A program made the position numbers and the translations under genes. Positions 1 through 6,931 of a DNA stretch of 20,664 bases are shown piece by piece; the stretch's first letter is position 1, and each line of letters opens with the position of its first letter. A model generated the notes under the pieces. The model searched no databases. It was given only the letters and a program-made list of their open reading frames with translations, and was not told the DNA's origin. Origin of the DNA: Pseudomonadota bacterium (GTDB lineage Bacteria > Pseudomonadota > Alphaproteobacteria > Caulobacterales > Caulobacteraceae); contig JAEWDF010000020.1 of assembly GCA_023390245.1 (NCBI GenBank), forward strand, positions 1-20,664. Direction: 5' to 3'.

Positions 1-708
1 GCCGGCCGCCAGCGGACGGCCCTGAACCAGTTCGCCCTGGAGGCCCAGGGTCATCGGCCCGGCGTAGGCGCGCTGCACCTCCGGGTTCTCGGCATAGCCC
101 TCGTAGGACCGGCCCCAACGGTCGTCCCGCGGCACCGCCAGCGTCGGACCGAAGGTCCAGTCGGCCCCCGTCACCGCCACCTCCAGCGCCGTCGCCTCCC
201 CGATGCGCCGGATCAGGTCGGGGTCGCGCGCGGCCCCCAGGCCGATGTTGTGCGGAAAGATCGTCGCCCCCGGCACATTGTTGTGCCCGTGCACCGCGTC
301 GATGCCGTAGATCAGCGGGATGAGCGTCCCGCCGCGTCTGGCGTTGGCGTCGCGGAAGGCCCGCGCCAGGTCCAGCCACTTCTGCGCCGACGCCTTGTCG
401 TCGCCCCATGGCCCGGAGCTGCCCCCCGCCAGGATCGAGCCCAGCGGATAGGTCAGCAGGTCCTCCGGCGTGATCGCCGAAATGTCCGCCTGGATCAGCT
501 GGCCGACCTTCTCCTCCACCGTCATCCCATTCAGAAGGTCGGAGACGAACGCCTCCGTCGCCGCGTCGGTGATCGCGTCGGGGGTCGCCGCCGATGGCCA
601 CATCTCGGGATGCGCGCGCGCCGCCTCTGGAACCGGCGTCTGCGCCAGGGCCAAGGCCGATGGCGAGGCCGACAGCATCAAGCCCGCCAGATAGATCGCA
701 ACCCGCAT
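1..708 (-). CDS. GH3 family beta-glucosidase, N-terminal part (cut by window edge)
   Basis: This is the first 236 codons of a secreted glycoside hydrolase family 3 enzyme, which hydrolyses terminal beta-linked glucose from oligosaccharides. The ATG at 708-706 is preceded by GGAGG with an 8-nt spacer. Residues 1-22 form a signal peptide (basic start, hydrophobic core, SALALAQ cleavage region), so the enzyme acts in the periplasm or is surface-exposed. GH3 N-terminal barrel motifs are visible: MTVEEKVGQLIQAD near residues 62-75, GSILAGGSSGPW, LIYGIDAVHGHNNVPGAT (the Asp of GIDAVHG lines the glucose site in this family), FPHNIGLGA and WTFGPTLAVPRDDRWGR. The catalytic nucleophile and second domain lie outside the window, so activity cannot be judged. 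The upstream region carries a LacI-type operator and the neighbouring gene encodes a LacI-family regulator. Family assignment is strong; exact substrate is inferred. Confidence 0.93.
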   Translation of the reverse strand, partial: MRVAIYLAGLMLSASPSALALAQTPVPEAARAHPEMWPSAATPDAITDAATEAFVSDLLNGMTVEEKVGQLIQADISAITPEDLLTYPLGSILAGGSSGPWGDDKASAQKWLDLARAFRDANARRGGTLIPLIYGIDAVHGHNNVPGATIFPHNIGLGAARDPDLIRRIGEATALEVAVTGADWTFGPTLAVPRDDRWGRSYEGYAENPEVQRAYAGPMTLGLQGELVQGRPLAAG

Positions 709-770
709 GACCTTGCCCTCCACGTCATGACAAGCAGGCCGCCGAACGCCTGCGACCCGAATCCCGATCA

Positions 771-799
771 AATAGCCCTTCATATGACAGCGCTGTCAA
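771..799 (-). promoter_or_regulatory. Predicted sigma-70 promoter of the GH3 gene
   Basis: On the minus strand a perfect -35 hexamer TTGACA (799-794) is followed after 17 nt by GCTATT (776-771), a weak -10. The -35 hexamer lies almost wholly inside the 14-bp palindrome at 785-798, so a bound repressor would block RNA polymerase. The -10 call is uncertain; the -35 is clear. Confidence 0.5.
785..798. promoter_or_regulatory. LacI-family operator palindrome TGACAGCGCTGTCA
   Basis: This is a perfect 14-bp inverted repeat with a central CG. That is the usual architecture of LacI/PurR/GalR-family operators, which the hinge helix kinks at the central CG step. It lies 77 bp upstream of the GH3 start codon and 24 bp beyond the stop codon of the adjacent LacI-family gene. 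The link between site and regulator is inferred from proximity. Confidence 0.75.
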
Positions 800-821
800 C
801 AATACCTTTGGCGTCTGCGGA

Positions 822-1871
822 TTAGGCGCTGGCGGGACGGCCCGTCGATTCCCGGATGATGAGTGCATAGGGAACCATCGTCGCGGCGTCCGAAGGCGCC
901 TGCTCCTTGAGCGCCGGAATCAGGCTCCGGGCCGCCACAGCCGCCATCTCGGCGACGGGCTGGCGGATGGTGGTCAGGCGCGGCGTGCCGAACGAAGCGC
1001 TGGGCGTGTCGTCGAACCCCGCCACCGACAAGTCCCGCGGCACCCTGAGCCCAGCCGCCATCGCCGTCTGCACCACGCCCAGCGCCATGTCGTCGTTCCC
1101 CGCGAACACGGCTGTCGGCCTGGGCGTCGCCGCCAGGAGCCGTTCGGCCGCCGCCACGCCGCCCTGGAAGGTGAAGTCTCCCTCGATCAGCCATCGGCTG
1201 TCTGGCGTCACGCCATGATCCCGCAGGGCGGCCTCAAATCCTTCCCGTCTCAGCCGGCTGGCCGCATAGGCGGCGGGGCCGCACACATGCGCCAGCCGGA
1301 CATGCCCCAGGTCGAGAAGGTGCTTGGTGACGTCGTAGGCCGCCTGCCGTTCGTCCATGCGAATGGCGATCCCGCGGTCCAGCTCGATCTCAGATCCTAT
1401 GCGCGCATAAGCCGCGCCCGCATCCTCCAGCACCTGCAGGACCGCGGGATGGTCGGAAGTGGGCGGCGTCAGCACCAGTCCTTCGGGACGGATGGCCGCC
1501 AGCAGGGCCGTGAGATCGCGTTGGAGGGTCGGGGCCTTGTGATCGACCAGTTCGACCATGAGGTAATAGTCGACCTGACGGCATTCCATCAGCAATCCGA
1601 GTTCCAGCCGGCTCAGATAGTCGTTGCCGCGCCCGCTGCGCCAATGCTCGATCGTCAGGTCGGCGTCGGCCAGGACCGTGAGGATGGAGGACGACGATCC
1701 CGCCAGCGATCGGGCCGACAGGCTCCGACGGTAGCCGAGGCGCCTGACGGCGGCCTCCACCTTTTCCCTGAGTTGCGGGCTGACGTTGGCTTCGCCGTTC
1801 AGCACCCGCGACACCGACTTGATCGAGACCCCGGCGCGCGCCGCCACGTCATAGATGGTCACGCCCGCCAT
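822..1871 (-). CDS. LacI-family transcriptional regulator
   Basis: The product is a 349-residue DNA-binding regulator of sugar metabolism. The N-terminal helix-turn-helix reads MAGVTIYDVAARAGVSIKSV (residues 1-20), followed by SRVLNGEANVSPQ and the hinge region RRSLSARSLAG near residue 50. The remaining ~290 residues match the periplasmic-binding-protein-like effector domain, including HLLDLGHVRLAHVCGP, TAVFAGNDDMALGVVQ and LSVAGFDDTPSA, all typical of the family. I chose the ATG at 1871 because AGAGGA lies just upstream and the HTH starts there. The frame stays open 17 codons further up, but that extension is not family-like. The gene lies directly upstream of the GH3 beta-glucosidase on the same strand, with a palindromic operator between them, so repression relieved by a glucoside is the likely mode. 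The effector is unknown. Confidence 0.93.
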   Translation of the reverse strand: MAGVTIYDVAARAGVSIKSVSRVLNGEANVSPQLREKVEAAVRRLGYRRSLSARSLAGSSSSILTVLADADLTIEHWRSGRGNDYLSRLELGLLMECRQVDYYLMVELVDHKAPTLQRDLTALLAAIRPEGLVLTPPTSDHPAVLQVLEDAGAAYARIGSEIELDRGIAIRMDERQAAYDVTKHLLDLGHVRLAHVCGPAAYAASRLRREGFEAALRDHGVTPDSRWLIEGDFTFQGGVAAAERLLAATPRPTAVFAGNDDMALGVVQTAMAAGLRVPRDLSVAGFDDTPSASFGTPRLTTIRQPVAEMAAVAARSLIPALKEQAPSDAATMVPYALIIRESTGRPASA

Positions 1872-1982
1872 GGTTCCTCTCTTTTCGCGTCCGGCTCTCG
1901 CATCTGCCGGCTTGGATGGCAACGAGACGGCCGATCAAGATCGCTCGTCGCCAATCGGAGTCGCGGCTTGAAAGGCCACCAA

Positions 1983-2012
1983 ATGCATTGACGGCGCGTA
2001 TGCATTCTACCA
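1983..2012 (-). promoter_or_regulatory. Predicted promoter of the LacI-family gene with twin ATGCAT boxes
   Basis: On the minus strand TGGTAGAAT (2012-2004) is an extended -10 (TGn plus TAGAAT, 5 of 6 to consensus); no good -35 is seen. Two copies of ATGCAT, each self-complementary, sit at 1983-1988 and 2000-2005, 17 bp apart start to start. One overlaps the -10 and the other lies just past the expected transcription start. They may be a regulator site; no protein can be assigned. Confidence 0.35.
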
Positions 2013-2016
2013 TAAG
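1988..2016 (+). promoter_or_regulatory. Predicted plus-strand promoter of the small membrane protein gene
   Basis: TTGACG (1988-1993) and CATAAG (2011-2016) are separated by 17 bp. A transcript starting 7-8 nt after the -10 would begin at or next to the GTG at 2024, implying leaderless translation, which is common in Caulobacterales. It overlaps the divergent minus-strand promoter of the LacI-family gene. Confidence 0.35.
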
Positions 2017-2023
2017 TTGTTAT

Positions 2024-2206
2024 GTGGACGGTGGAGCCAACCTCGACGAGCCAGACGCGCCCCCTCACGCGGCGTCCGTCGAGAGGCGCGGCGCGGCGCG
2101 CCCTTTCGCGCGGCGCCGTTCGACGCCGCTCATGGTCGCGATCGGCGGCCTGCTGTGGCTGCTGATCGCGACCGCCGCCTTCCTTCTGGCCCGCGCCCTG
2201 GCCTGA
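2024..2206 (+). CDS. Small single-helix membrane protein (hypothetical)
   Basis: I do not recognise this gene. A frame from GTG at 2024 encodes 60 residues: a polar, Arg/Pro-rich N-terminal half and then one predicted transmembrane helix near the C-terminus (MVAIGGLLWLLIATAAFLLA, about residues 37-56). Positive residues just before the helix suggest the N-terminus faces the cytoplasm. An in-frame ATG at 2000 is an alternative start. There is no Shine-Dalgarno sequence; the predicted promoter places the transcript start at the GTG. The stop codon ends 3 bp before the convergent lipoprotein gene's stop, an exact fit between neighbours that supports a real gene. It could still be chance in GC-rich DNA. 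Confidence 0.45.
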   Translation: MDGGANLDEPDAPPHAASVERRGAARPFARRRSTPLMVAIGGLLWLLIATAAFLLARALA

Positions 2207-2209
2207 GCC

Positions 2210-2722
2210 TCAGTCGCCGCCCCACCAGCCGAGCGCCACGGGAATCCGAACCCCGTCGACATCGACCCGGCCCGCGACCACCACGGTCTGGTCGCCAAGG
2301 TTGCGGCGCGCGGTCGCCAGGGCGCCCGCGTCGAGCCGCCCGGAGAAGCGCACCGTCCGCCCCTCCGCCGTGCGGCCTTCCAGGTTCAGCGCCTGATCGG
2401 TGGCGCCGTAGCGGGTCGGCGTCACCGCCGTGCGGCCCTCCGGCCCCTCCAGCGTCAGCAGCAGCGGCGGGTGATCCCGCGATCCCGCCTCCCAGGCCTG
2501 GAACGCCGTTTCCTGGCCGATATAGAGGCCGACGACGCGCCAGCGGTCCTCGCGCTGCGGCGACGCGGGGCGATAGTCGCCCGAGACGTCTCCCTCGAAG
2601 GCGTGGCGAAAGGTCGGGGCGGGCGGCGCCTCCACTCGCGCGGGCGCCTCGTCCCGCGCGGCGCGCTCGCATCCCGCCAGTGCGGCGAGGGCCAGGACCA
2701 GCAGCGCCGCCCCCCGACGCAT
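2210..2722 (-). CDS. Lipoprotein of unknown function
   Basis: The 170-residue product has a clear type II signal peptide: MRRG, a hydrophobic core, and the lipobox LAGC with the lipidated Cys at residue 18. It is therefore probably anchored to a membrane facing the periplasm. The mature part is a small beta-rich domain with alternating hydrophobic residues (QTVVVAGRVDVDGVRIPVAL at the C-terminus) and no motif that I recognise. The ATG overlaps the stop codon of the upstream M28 peptidase gene by one base (TGATG), and its own Shine-Dalgarno is weak, so it is probably translated by coupling to the peptidase. That suggests a shared periplasmic process, but the function is unknown. Confidence 0.8.
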   Translation of the reverse strand: MRRGAALLVLALAALAGCERAARDEAPARVEAPPAPTFRHAFEGDVSGDYRPASPQREDRWRVVGLYIGQETAFQAWEAGSRDHPPLLLTLEGPEGRTAVTPTRYGATDQALNLEGRTAEGRTVRFSGRLDAGALATARRNLGDQTVVVAGRVDVDGVRIPVALGWWGGD

Positions 2723-3687
2723 CAGCGGTCCAGCGCCCGGTCGAGGCGGTGGAACGACTCGATCGCCAGTTCCGCCGCGCTGGTGAAGACCGAGGGCGTG
2801 ATCCGCTCGAAATCATCGCTCGGGCGGTGATAGTCCGGGTGGTAGTCGACGCCGAAGTACAGGAAGGGCACGCCGGCGTCGTGGAAGGCGGCGTGGTCGG
2901 ATGCGTCGACCCAGTTGTCTTCCTCCTTGTCCTGCGGCGTGTCCTTGCCGAAGGCCAGCGACACCGCGCCATTGGCGGGGATCGGCTCCAGGATCGGCCG
3001 CAGATTGGGGTTCTGGTAGGCGCCCGTGACCCACAGATGACCGTCGGTCTCGGCGCGCGAGACCATGTCGAAGTTGACGTTCACCGACATAGAGGTCAGC
3101 GGCACGGGCGGCGCCTTGACGAATTCCTTGGCGCCCAGAAGACCACGCTCCTCCCCGTCCAGGGCCACGATCAGCACGCTGTGCTCCGGCGCCTGGGCCT
3201 TCAGCCGGCGCGCCAGCTCCAGCATGGTGGCGACGCCCGAGGCGTTGTCGTCGGCGCCGTTGTAGATCTGGCCGTTGTTGACGCCCACATGGTCGTAGTG
3301 CGCCGTGACCACGATGTAGCGGTCCGGAACGCGCGTGCCCGGGATCAGGCCGACGATGTTGGTCCCGTTGAAGGTCTTGGGACCTTCCCGGGTTCGGCCG
3401 GTCGCCTCGAAGGGCTGCAGGCGGCCGAACGGCGGCGGCGCGACGCCCATGGCCTCCAGCCGGGACACGATGTAGGCCCGCGCCCGCTCCCCGCCCGGCG
3501 CGCCGATGTCGCGGCCTTCCATGTCGTCGGCCGACAGGATCCGCACATCCTCCAGCAACGGACTGTTCGCGGCCGGCGCTTCGACCGGCGCCGGGGCCGC
3601 GGCGTCGACCACGGGTTCGGTGGCGCAGGCGGCCAGGACCAGCAGAGGGCCGGCGACCAGAGCGAGGCGGCGGGCGGATCGGATCAT
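2722..3687 (-). CDS. M28-family zinc metallopeptidase, lipoprotein
   Basis: The 321-residue product is a predicted aminopeptidase of family M28, a co-catalytic two-zinc enzyme. Family zinc ligands are all visible (numbered from the chosen start): H130 in TAHYDHVG, the Asp of NGADDNASG (about 146), E179/E180 in LDGEERG (general base and ligand), D207 in NFDMVS and H287 in DYHRPSDD. The N-terminus is a lipoprotein signal with lipobox LAAC (Cys21), then a Pro/Ala linker, so it acts in the periplasm tethered to a membrane. I chose the ATG at 3687 because GGGAG lies 6 nt upstream and gives a compact signal peptide; an ATG 7 codons earlier (3708) lacks a good ribosome site. It is coupled to the downstream lipoprotein gene and is divergent from ligA. 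Substrate is unknown. Confidence 0.92.
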   Translation of the reverse strand: MIRSARRLALVAGPLLVLAACATEPVVDAAAPAPVEAPAANSPLLEDVRILSADDMEGRDIGAPGGERARAYIVSRLEAMGVAPPPFGRLQPFEATGRTREGPKTFNGTNIVGLIPGTRVPDRYIVVTAHYDHVGVNNGQIYNGADDNASGVATMLELARRLKAQAPEHSVLIVALDGEERGLLGAKEFVKAPPVPLTSMSVNVNFDMVSRAETDGHLWVTGAYQNPNLRPILEPIPANGAVSLAFGKDTPQDKEEDNWVDASDHAAFHDAGVPFLYFGVDYHPDYHRPSDDFERITPSVFTSAAELAIESFHRLDRALDR

Positions 3688-3743
3688 GAGCAGCTCCCGG
3701 AGGTTCATGGTCGAGGCTTAGCGCGGCGCGGGACGAACGTCAG

Positions 3744-3749
3744 CATAAT
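3744..3749 (+). promoter_or_regulatory. Possible -10 element for ligA
   Basis: CATAAT (5 of 6 to TATAAT) lies 31 bp before the chosen ligA start in the 93-bp divergent spacer with the peptidase gene. No convincing -35 is present at the right distance, so this is a weak call. Confidence 0.25.
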
Positions 3750-3780
3750 GATCTGTCATGCGCCCGCGGCGGGCGGTGAT

Positions 3781-6123
3781 ATGAAGACGGCCATGTCCAG
3801 CGCGATTCCCGCCTTCGTCCCGGTCAAGCAGCTGACGCCCGAGGCGGCGGAAAGGGAGCTGGCCTGGCTGGCCGCCGAGATGGCGCGCCACGACGCCCTC
3901 TACGCCGAGGCCGCGCCGGAGATCTCCGACGCCGACTACGACGCCTTGCGCGCCCGCAACAGTGCGGTCGAGGCCCGTTTTCCCGGCCTGGCGCGGCCCG
4001 ATTCCCCTTCCGCCAAAGTCGGCGCGGCGGCGTCCAGCCAGTTCGCCGAGGTGCGCCACGGCGTGCCGATGCTGTCGCTCGACAACGCCTTCGACGAAGG
4101 CGAAGTCCGCGATTTCGTCGCGCGCATCGCCCGGTTCCTGCGGCTGCCGGCGGACGAGCCGATCGCCTTCGTCGCCGAACCCAAGATCGACGGCCTGTCG
4201 GCCAATCTGCTCTATGTGGACGGCCGCCTGGCGCTGGGCGCCACCCGGGGCGACGGCCGCACCGGCGAGGACGTCACCGCCAATCTGAAGACCGTCGGGG
4301 ATGTCCGCCGATCGCTGGACGGCGACGACTGGCCCGACCGCATCGAGATCCGGGGCGAGGTCTATGCGCCCAACGACGCCTTCGCCGCCTTCAACGCCGC
4401 CGCCGAGGCGGAAGGACGGCGCACCTACGCCAATCCGCGCAACTTCGCCGCCGGATCGCTGCGCCAGAAGGATGCAGCGATCACCGCCGGCCGGCCGCTG
4501 AACTTCTTCGCCTACGCCTGGGGCGAGCATTCGTCCGCCTTCGCCACGACCCAGTGGGACGCGCTCCAGACGCTGAAGGCCTGGGGTTTCCCGGTGAACG
4601 ACCGTTCGCGCCGGGTGTTCGGCGCCGAGGGCTTGCTGGAGGTCTATCGGGAACTGGAGCGGGACCGGGCGTCGCTGGGCTACGACATCGACGGCGTGGT
4701 CTACAAGGTCGATCGGATCGATTGGCAGCACCGCCTCGGCTATGTCGCGCGCAGCCCGCGCTGGGCCATCGCCCACAAATTTCCGGCCCAGCAGGCGACG
4801 ACGGTGCTGGAGGGCATCGACATCCAGGTGGGTCGCACCGGCTCGCTGACGCCGGTGGCGCGGCTGCATCCTGTGACGGTCGGCGGCGTGGTGGTGCGCA
4901 ACGCCACCCTGCACAATGAGGACGAGATCGAGCGGCTGGACGTGCGCATCGGCGACACCGTGCGCCTGCAGCGCGCCGGCGACGTGATCCCGCAGATCCT
5001 GGGGATCGTGCCCGAGCTGCGACCGGCCGACGCCCTTCCCTACGTCTTTCCCGACCATTGCCCGGTGTGCGGATCCGAGGCGGTGCGCGAGGGCGACGAG
5101 GTCAAGCGCCGCTGCACCGGCGGCCTGATCTGCGACGCCCAGATCGTCGAGCGGCTGAAGCATTTCGTCGGCCGCCGCGCCTTCGACATCGAGGGCTTGG
5201 GCGAGAAGCAGTTGATCGCCTTCCATGCGCGCGGCTGGATCCGGGAACCCGCCGACATCTTCCGCCTGGCCCGCGACGAGGCCAAGCTGGCCGAGCTCCA
5301 GGCCGAGGACGGCTATGGCGAAACCAGCATCCGCAACCTGGTCGCGGGCATAGAGGCGCGCCGCCGCATCAGCCTGGACCGGTTCCTGTTCGGCCTGGGC
5401 GTGCGCGAGATCGGCGAGCAGACATCCCTGGTGCTGGCGCGCGCCTTCGAAAGCTGGGCCGACCTGAAGGCCGCCTGCCTGGAGGCCGCACAGGGCCTGC
5501 CAAGCGAGGCGTGGAACGACCTGGCGGCGACGCCCGCCGTGTCGGCCCGCGTACTGGCGCAGATGGCCGACGCGACTTTGGCCGAAGCCGACCCCTGGCC
5601 GGAGGCCACGCCTGACATGAAGATCAGCCAGGCCTTCCCCGGCCTGGCGGCGCCGGCCCGGAAGGCGCTGGCGGGGCTGGCGGACGACTGGGCCGGGCTG
5701 CGGCGCCTGGCCGAGACGGCGCGGCAGGGTCCCTCGGAGATGCTGAACCAGATCGCCGGCGTCACCGGCGTCGGGCCGGTCGCGGCCGAAGCCCTGGCCC
5801 ACTTCTTCCACGAACCGCACAACCTGGCGGTCGTCGCGGCGCTGGAGGCGGAACTGACCGAGATCGTCGACGCCGAGCGCCCCAAGGCCGACACGCCCGT
5901 GGCCGGCAAGACGGTGGTCTTCACCGGCGCGCTGGAACGGTTCACCCGCGACGAGGCCAAGGCGCGCGCCGAGAGCCTGGGAGCCAAGGTGTCGGGATCG
6001 GTGTCGAAGAAGACCGACTATGTCGTCGCCGGCCCCGGCGCCGGCTCGAAGCTGAAGGAGGCGGAGAAGCACGGCGTCGAAGTCCTGACCGAAGACGAAT
6101 GGCTCACGCTGATCGGCGGCTGA
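3781..6123 (+). CDS. ligA: NAD+-dependent DNA ligase LigA
   Basis: This 780-residue enzyme seals nicks in DNA during replication and repair, using NAD+ to form an enzyme-AMP intermediate. Domains in order: Ia domain (LTPEAAERELAWLAAEMARH), adenylation domain with the catalytic lysine K135 in EPKIDG, OB fold, a four-cysteine zinc finger C427-x2-C430-x14-C445-x5-C451 with canonical spacing, helix-hairpin-helix repeats (GVREIGEQTS, AGVTGVGPVAAEAL), and a C-terminal BRCT domain from about residue 704 (VAGKTVVFTGALERFTRDEA). It is about 110 residues longer than the E. coli enzyme; the extra length is mainly between helix-hairpin-helix segments (about residues 565-645). The ATG at 3781 is preceded by GGCGG; an ATG at 3793 is also possible. 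The frame is open far upstream, but that part runs antisense through the lipoprotein genes and is not coding. Confidence 0.97.
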   Translation: MKTAMSSAIPAFVPVKQLTPEAAERELAWLAAEMARHDALYAEAAPEISDADYDALRARNSAVEARFPGLARPDSPSAKVGAAASSQFAEVRHGVPMLSLDNAFDEGEVRDFVARIARFLRLPADEPIAFVAEPKIDGLSANLLYVDGRLALGATRGDGRTGEDVTANLKTVGDVRRSLDGDDWPDRIEIRGEVYAPNDAFAAFNAAAEAEGRRTYANPRNFAAGSLRQKDAAITAGRPLNFFAYAWGEHSSAFATTQWDALQTLKAWGFPVNDRSRRVFGAEGLLEVYRELERDRASLGYDIDGVVYKVDRIDWQHRLGYVARSPRWAIAHKFPAQQATTVLEGIDIQVGRTGSLTPVARLHPVTVGGVVVRNATLHNEDEIERLDVRIGDTVRLQRAGDVIPQILGIVPELRPADALPYVFPDHCPVCGSEAVREGDEVKRRCTGGLICDAQIVERLKHFVGRRAFDIEGLGEKQLIAFHARGWIREPADIFRLARDEAKLAELQAEDGYGETSIRNLVAGIEARRRISLDRFLFGLGVREIGEQTSLVLARAFESWADLKAACLEAAQGLPSEAWNDLAATPAVSARVLAQMADATLAEADPWPEATPDMKISQAFPGLAAPARKALAGLADDWAGLRRLAETARQGPSEMLNQIAGVTGVGPVAAEALAHFFHEPHNLAVVAALEAELTEIVDAERPKADTPVAGKTVVFTGALERFTRDEAKARAESLGAKVSGSVSKKTDYVVAGPGAGSKLKEAEKHGVEVLTEDEWLTLIGG

Positions 6124-6128
6124 AACTT

Positions 6129-6139
6129 GACCTAAGGTC
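6129..6139. promoter_or_regulatory. Palindrome GACCTAAGGTC after ligA
   Basis: This is an 11-bp inverted repeat (5-bp arms, central A) 5 bp after the ligA stop, followed by a TTTTT run (6143-6147). A one-base centre cannot form a tight 5-bp RNA stem, so it is a poor terminator. TTGACC within it could be a -35 for the next gene. Its role is undecided. Confidence 0.3.
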
Positions 6140-6211
6140 CAGTTTTTCCTCAGCTTAGCGGGAATGAGCAGCCTTGCTTCCGACCCAAAGGCGGATCACG
6201 CTCGGGGCAAG

Positions 6212-6225
6212 GGATCGCGCGATCC
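6212..6225. promoter_or_regulatory. Palindrome GGATCGCGCGATCC before the DUF2147 gene
   Basis: This is a perfect 14-bp palindrome 17 bp upstream of the start codon of the DUF2147-type gene, immediately before its Shine-Dalgarno. It could be an operator or an mRNA structure limiting ribosome access. Part of it is GATC/CGCG-rich and could be chance in this composition. Confidence 0.3.
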
Positions 6226-6242
6226 GAAACAAGGAAACGACC

Positions 6243-6665
6243 ATGACACCTGGCCTCTTCTCCGCCGCGGCTCTGGCCGCCGCCGCTCTCGCCTTCCCGG
6301 CCATGGCGGGCGATCCCATCGGCCTGTGGCAGACTCCGACCAACGGCGGCCAGGTCCGCATCAGCCGCTGCGGCCAGGCCCTGTGCGGGACGCTGGTCAA
6401 CTCCGACCACATCCGCGCCGACGCCAACGCGCGGGATACGCACAATCGCGACGCGGCCCAGCGGAACCGCACCCTGCGCGGCCTGCAGATGCTGTCGGGC
6501 TTCACCGGCGGCCCGACGGAATGGACCGGCGGATCGGTGTACAATCCGGCCGACGGCCGCACCTATCGGGGGACCATCACCCTGACCAACGACAACACCC
6601 TGCGCCTGCGCGGCTGCGTCGTCGCGCCGCTGTGCAAGACCCAGACCTGGACGCGCATTCCGTAG
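6243..6665 (+). CDS. Secreted DUF2147-type protein
   Basis: The 140-residue product begins with a Sec signal peptide (residues 1-22: short start, AAALAAAALAFPAMA, cleavage before GDPIG). The mature domain of about 118 residues has the DUF2147 pattern: GLWQTP near the mature N-terminus, a GxxLCGTLV segment (QALCGTLVNS), GLQMLSGF, then a central GGSVYNPADGRTYRGTITL and a closing LRLRGCVVAPLCKTQTWTR. Four cysteines in the mature part could form two disulphides in the periplasm. Members of this family have no established biochemical role. The ATG at 6243 has AAGGAAA 7 nt upstream. It follows ligA on the same strand with a 119-bp spacer containing two palindromes, so it may have its own promoter. 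Confidence 0.87.
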   Translation: MTPGLFSAAALAAAALAFPAMAGDPIGLWQTPTNGGQVRISRCGQALCGTLVNSDHIRADANARDTHNRDAAQRNRTLRGLQMLSGFTGGPTEWTGGSVYNPADGRTYRGTITLTNDNTLRLRGCVVAPLCKTQTWTRIP

Positions 6666-6889
6666 CAAGAGCCCCTCCACCGCTTCGCGGTCCCCGCGTG
6701 AAAGGCGCTTCTGTCTCCTCCCCGCCTTGTGGAGACGCAACTCGGAGCGAAGCGGAGAGACGGAGGCTTGTCCGCCTCAATCCCCCGTGACCGCCAGCGA
6801 GTCCTCCGGAGCCCGTCGCCGGCAGGGGCGGCGATGCCCAGCATCCGCGCCAGGAAGGGCTGGACGAGGATGAGCAGAAGACCCGGCAT
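6563..6889 (-). CDS. Doubtful small membrane ORF running into a repeat
   Basis: On the minus strand an ATG at 6889 with CGGAG 6 nt upstream opens a 108-codon frame. Its first ~25 residues (MPGLLLILVQPFLARMLGIA) look like a membrane helix. From about residue 35 onward it becomes Arg/Ser/Cys-rich as it crosses the inverted-repeat element at 6679-6778, and it then overlaps the 3' end of the DUF2147 gene antisense. If real, only the N-terminal part looks protein-like, and the tail may have been replaced by repeat DNA. I do not recognise it. Confidence 0.25.
   Translation of the reverse strand: MPGLLLILVQPFLARMLGIAAPAGDGLRRTRWRSRGIEADKPPSLRFAPSCVSTRRGGDRSAFHAGTAKRWRGSCYGMRVQVWVLHSGATTQPRRRRVLSLVRVMVPR
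6671..6778. repeat. Degenerate inverted-repeat intergenic element
   Basis: The stretch carries CCGCTTCGC at 6680-6688 and its exact complement GCGAAGCGG at 6747-6755. The left arm itself folds as ACCGC-TTC-GCGGT (6679-6691), and a further hairpin GAGGC-6 nt-GCCTC lies at 6763-6778. This design, a palindromic short intergenic unit near a gene end, is that of REP-like dispersed repeats. I recall similar CTCCACCGCTTCGCGGTC units from Caulobacterales intergenic regions, but copy number in this genome cannot be seen from one window. Confidence 0.5.
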
Positions 6890-6901
6890 GGCGGGCTCCG
6901 G

Positions 6902-6931
6902 TTGACGACGGCGACATTGCCTAAACTTAAT
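6902..6931 (+). promoter_or_regulatory. Predicted promoter of the ABC exporter genes
   Basis: TTGACG (6902-6907) and CTTAAT (6926-6931) are separated by 18 bp, upstream of the ABC ATPase gene. The hexamers match consensus in 5 and 4 of 6 positions. It overlaps the region that would hold the start of the doubtful minus-strand ORF. Confidence 0.35.

Noticed and set aside
2017..3780. Apparent 580-residue N-terminal extension of LigA
   Set aside because: The open frame upstream of 3781 runs antisense through the two lipoprotein genes and is Arg/Pro-rich; the ligase family N-terminus starts just after 3781.
3718..6072. A 784-codon open frame on the minus strand, antisense to ligA
   Set aside because: It lies wholly opposite a clear LigA; the translation is low-complexity (Gly/Arg/Gln/His-rich) with no family features. 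Long antisense frames are expected in high-GC coding DNA.
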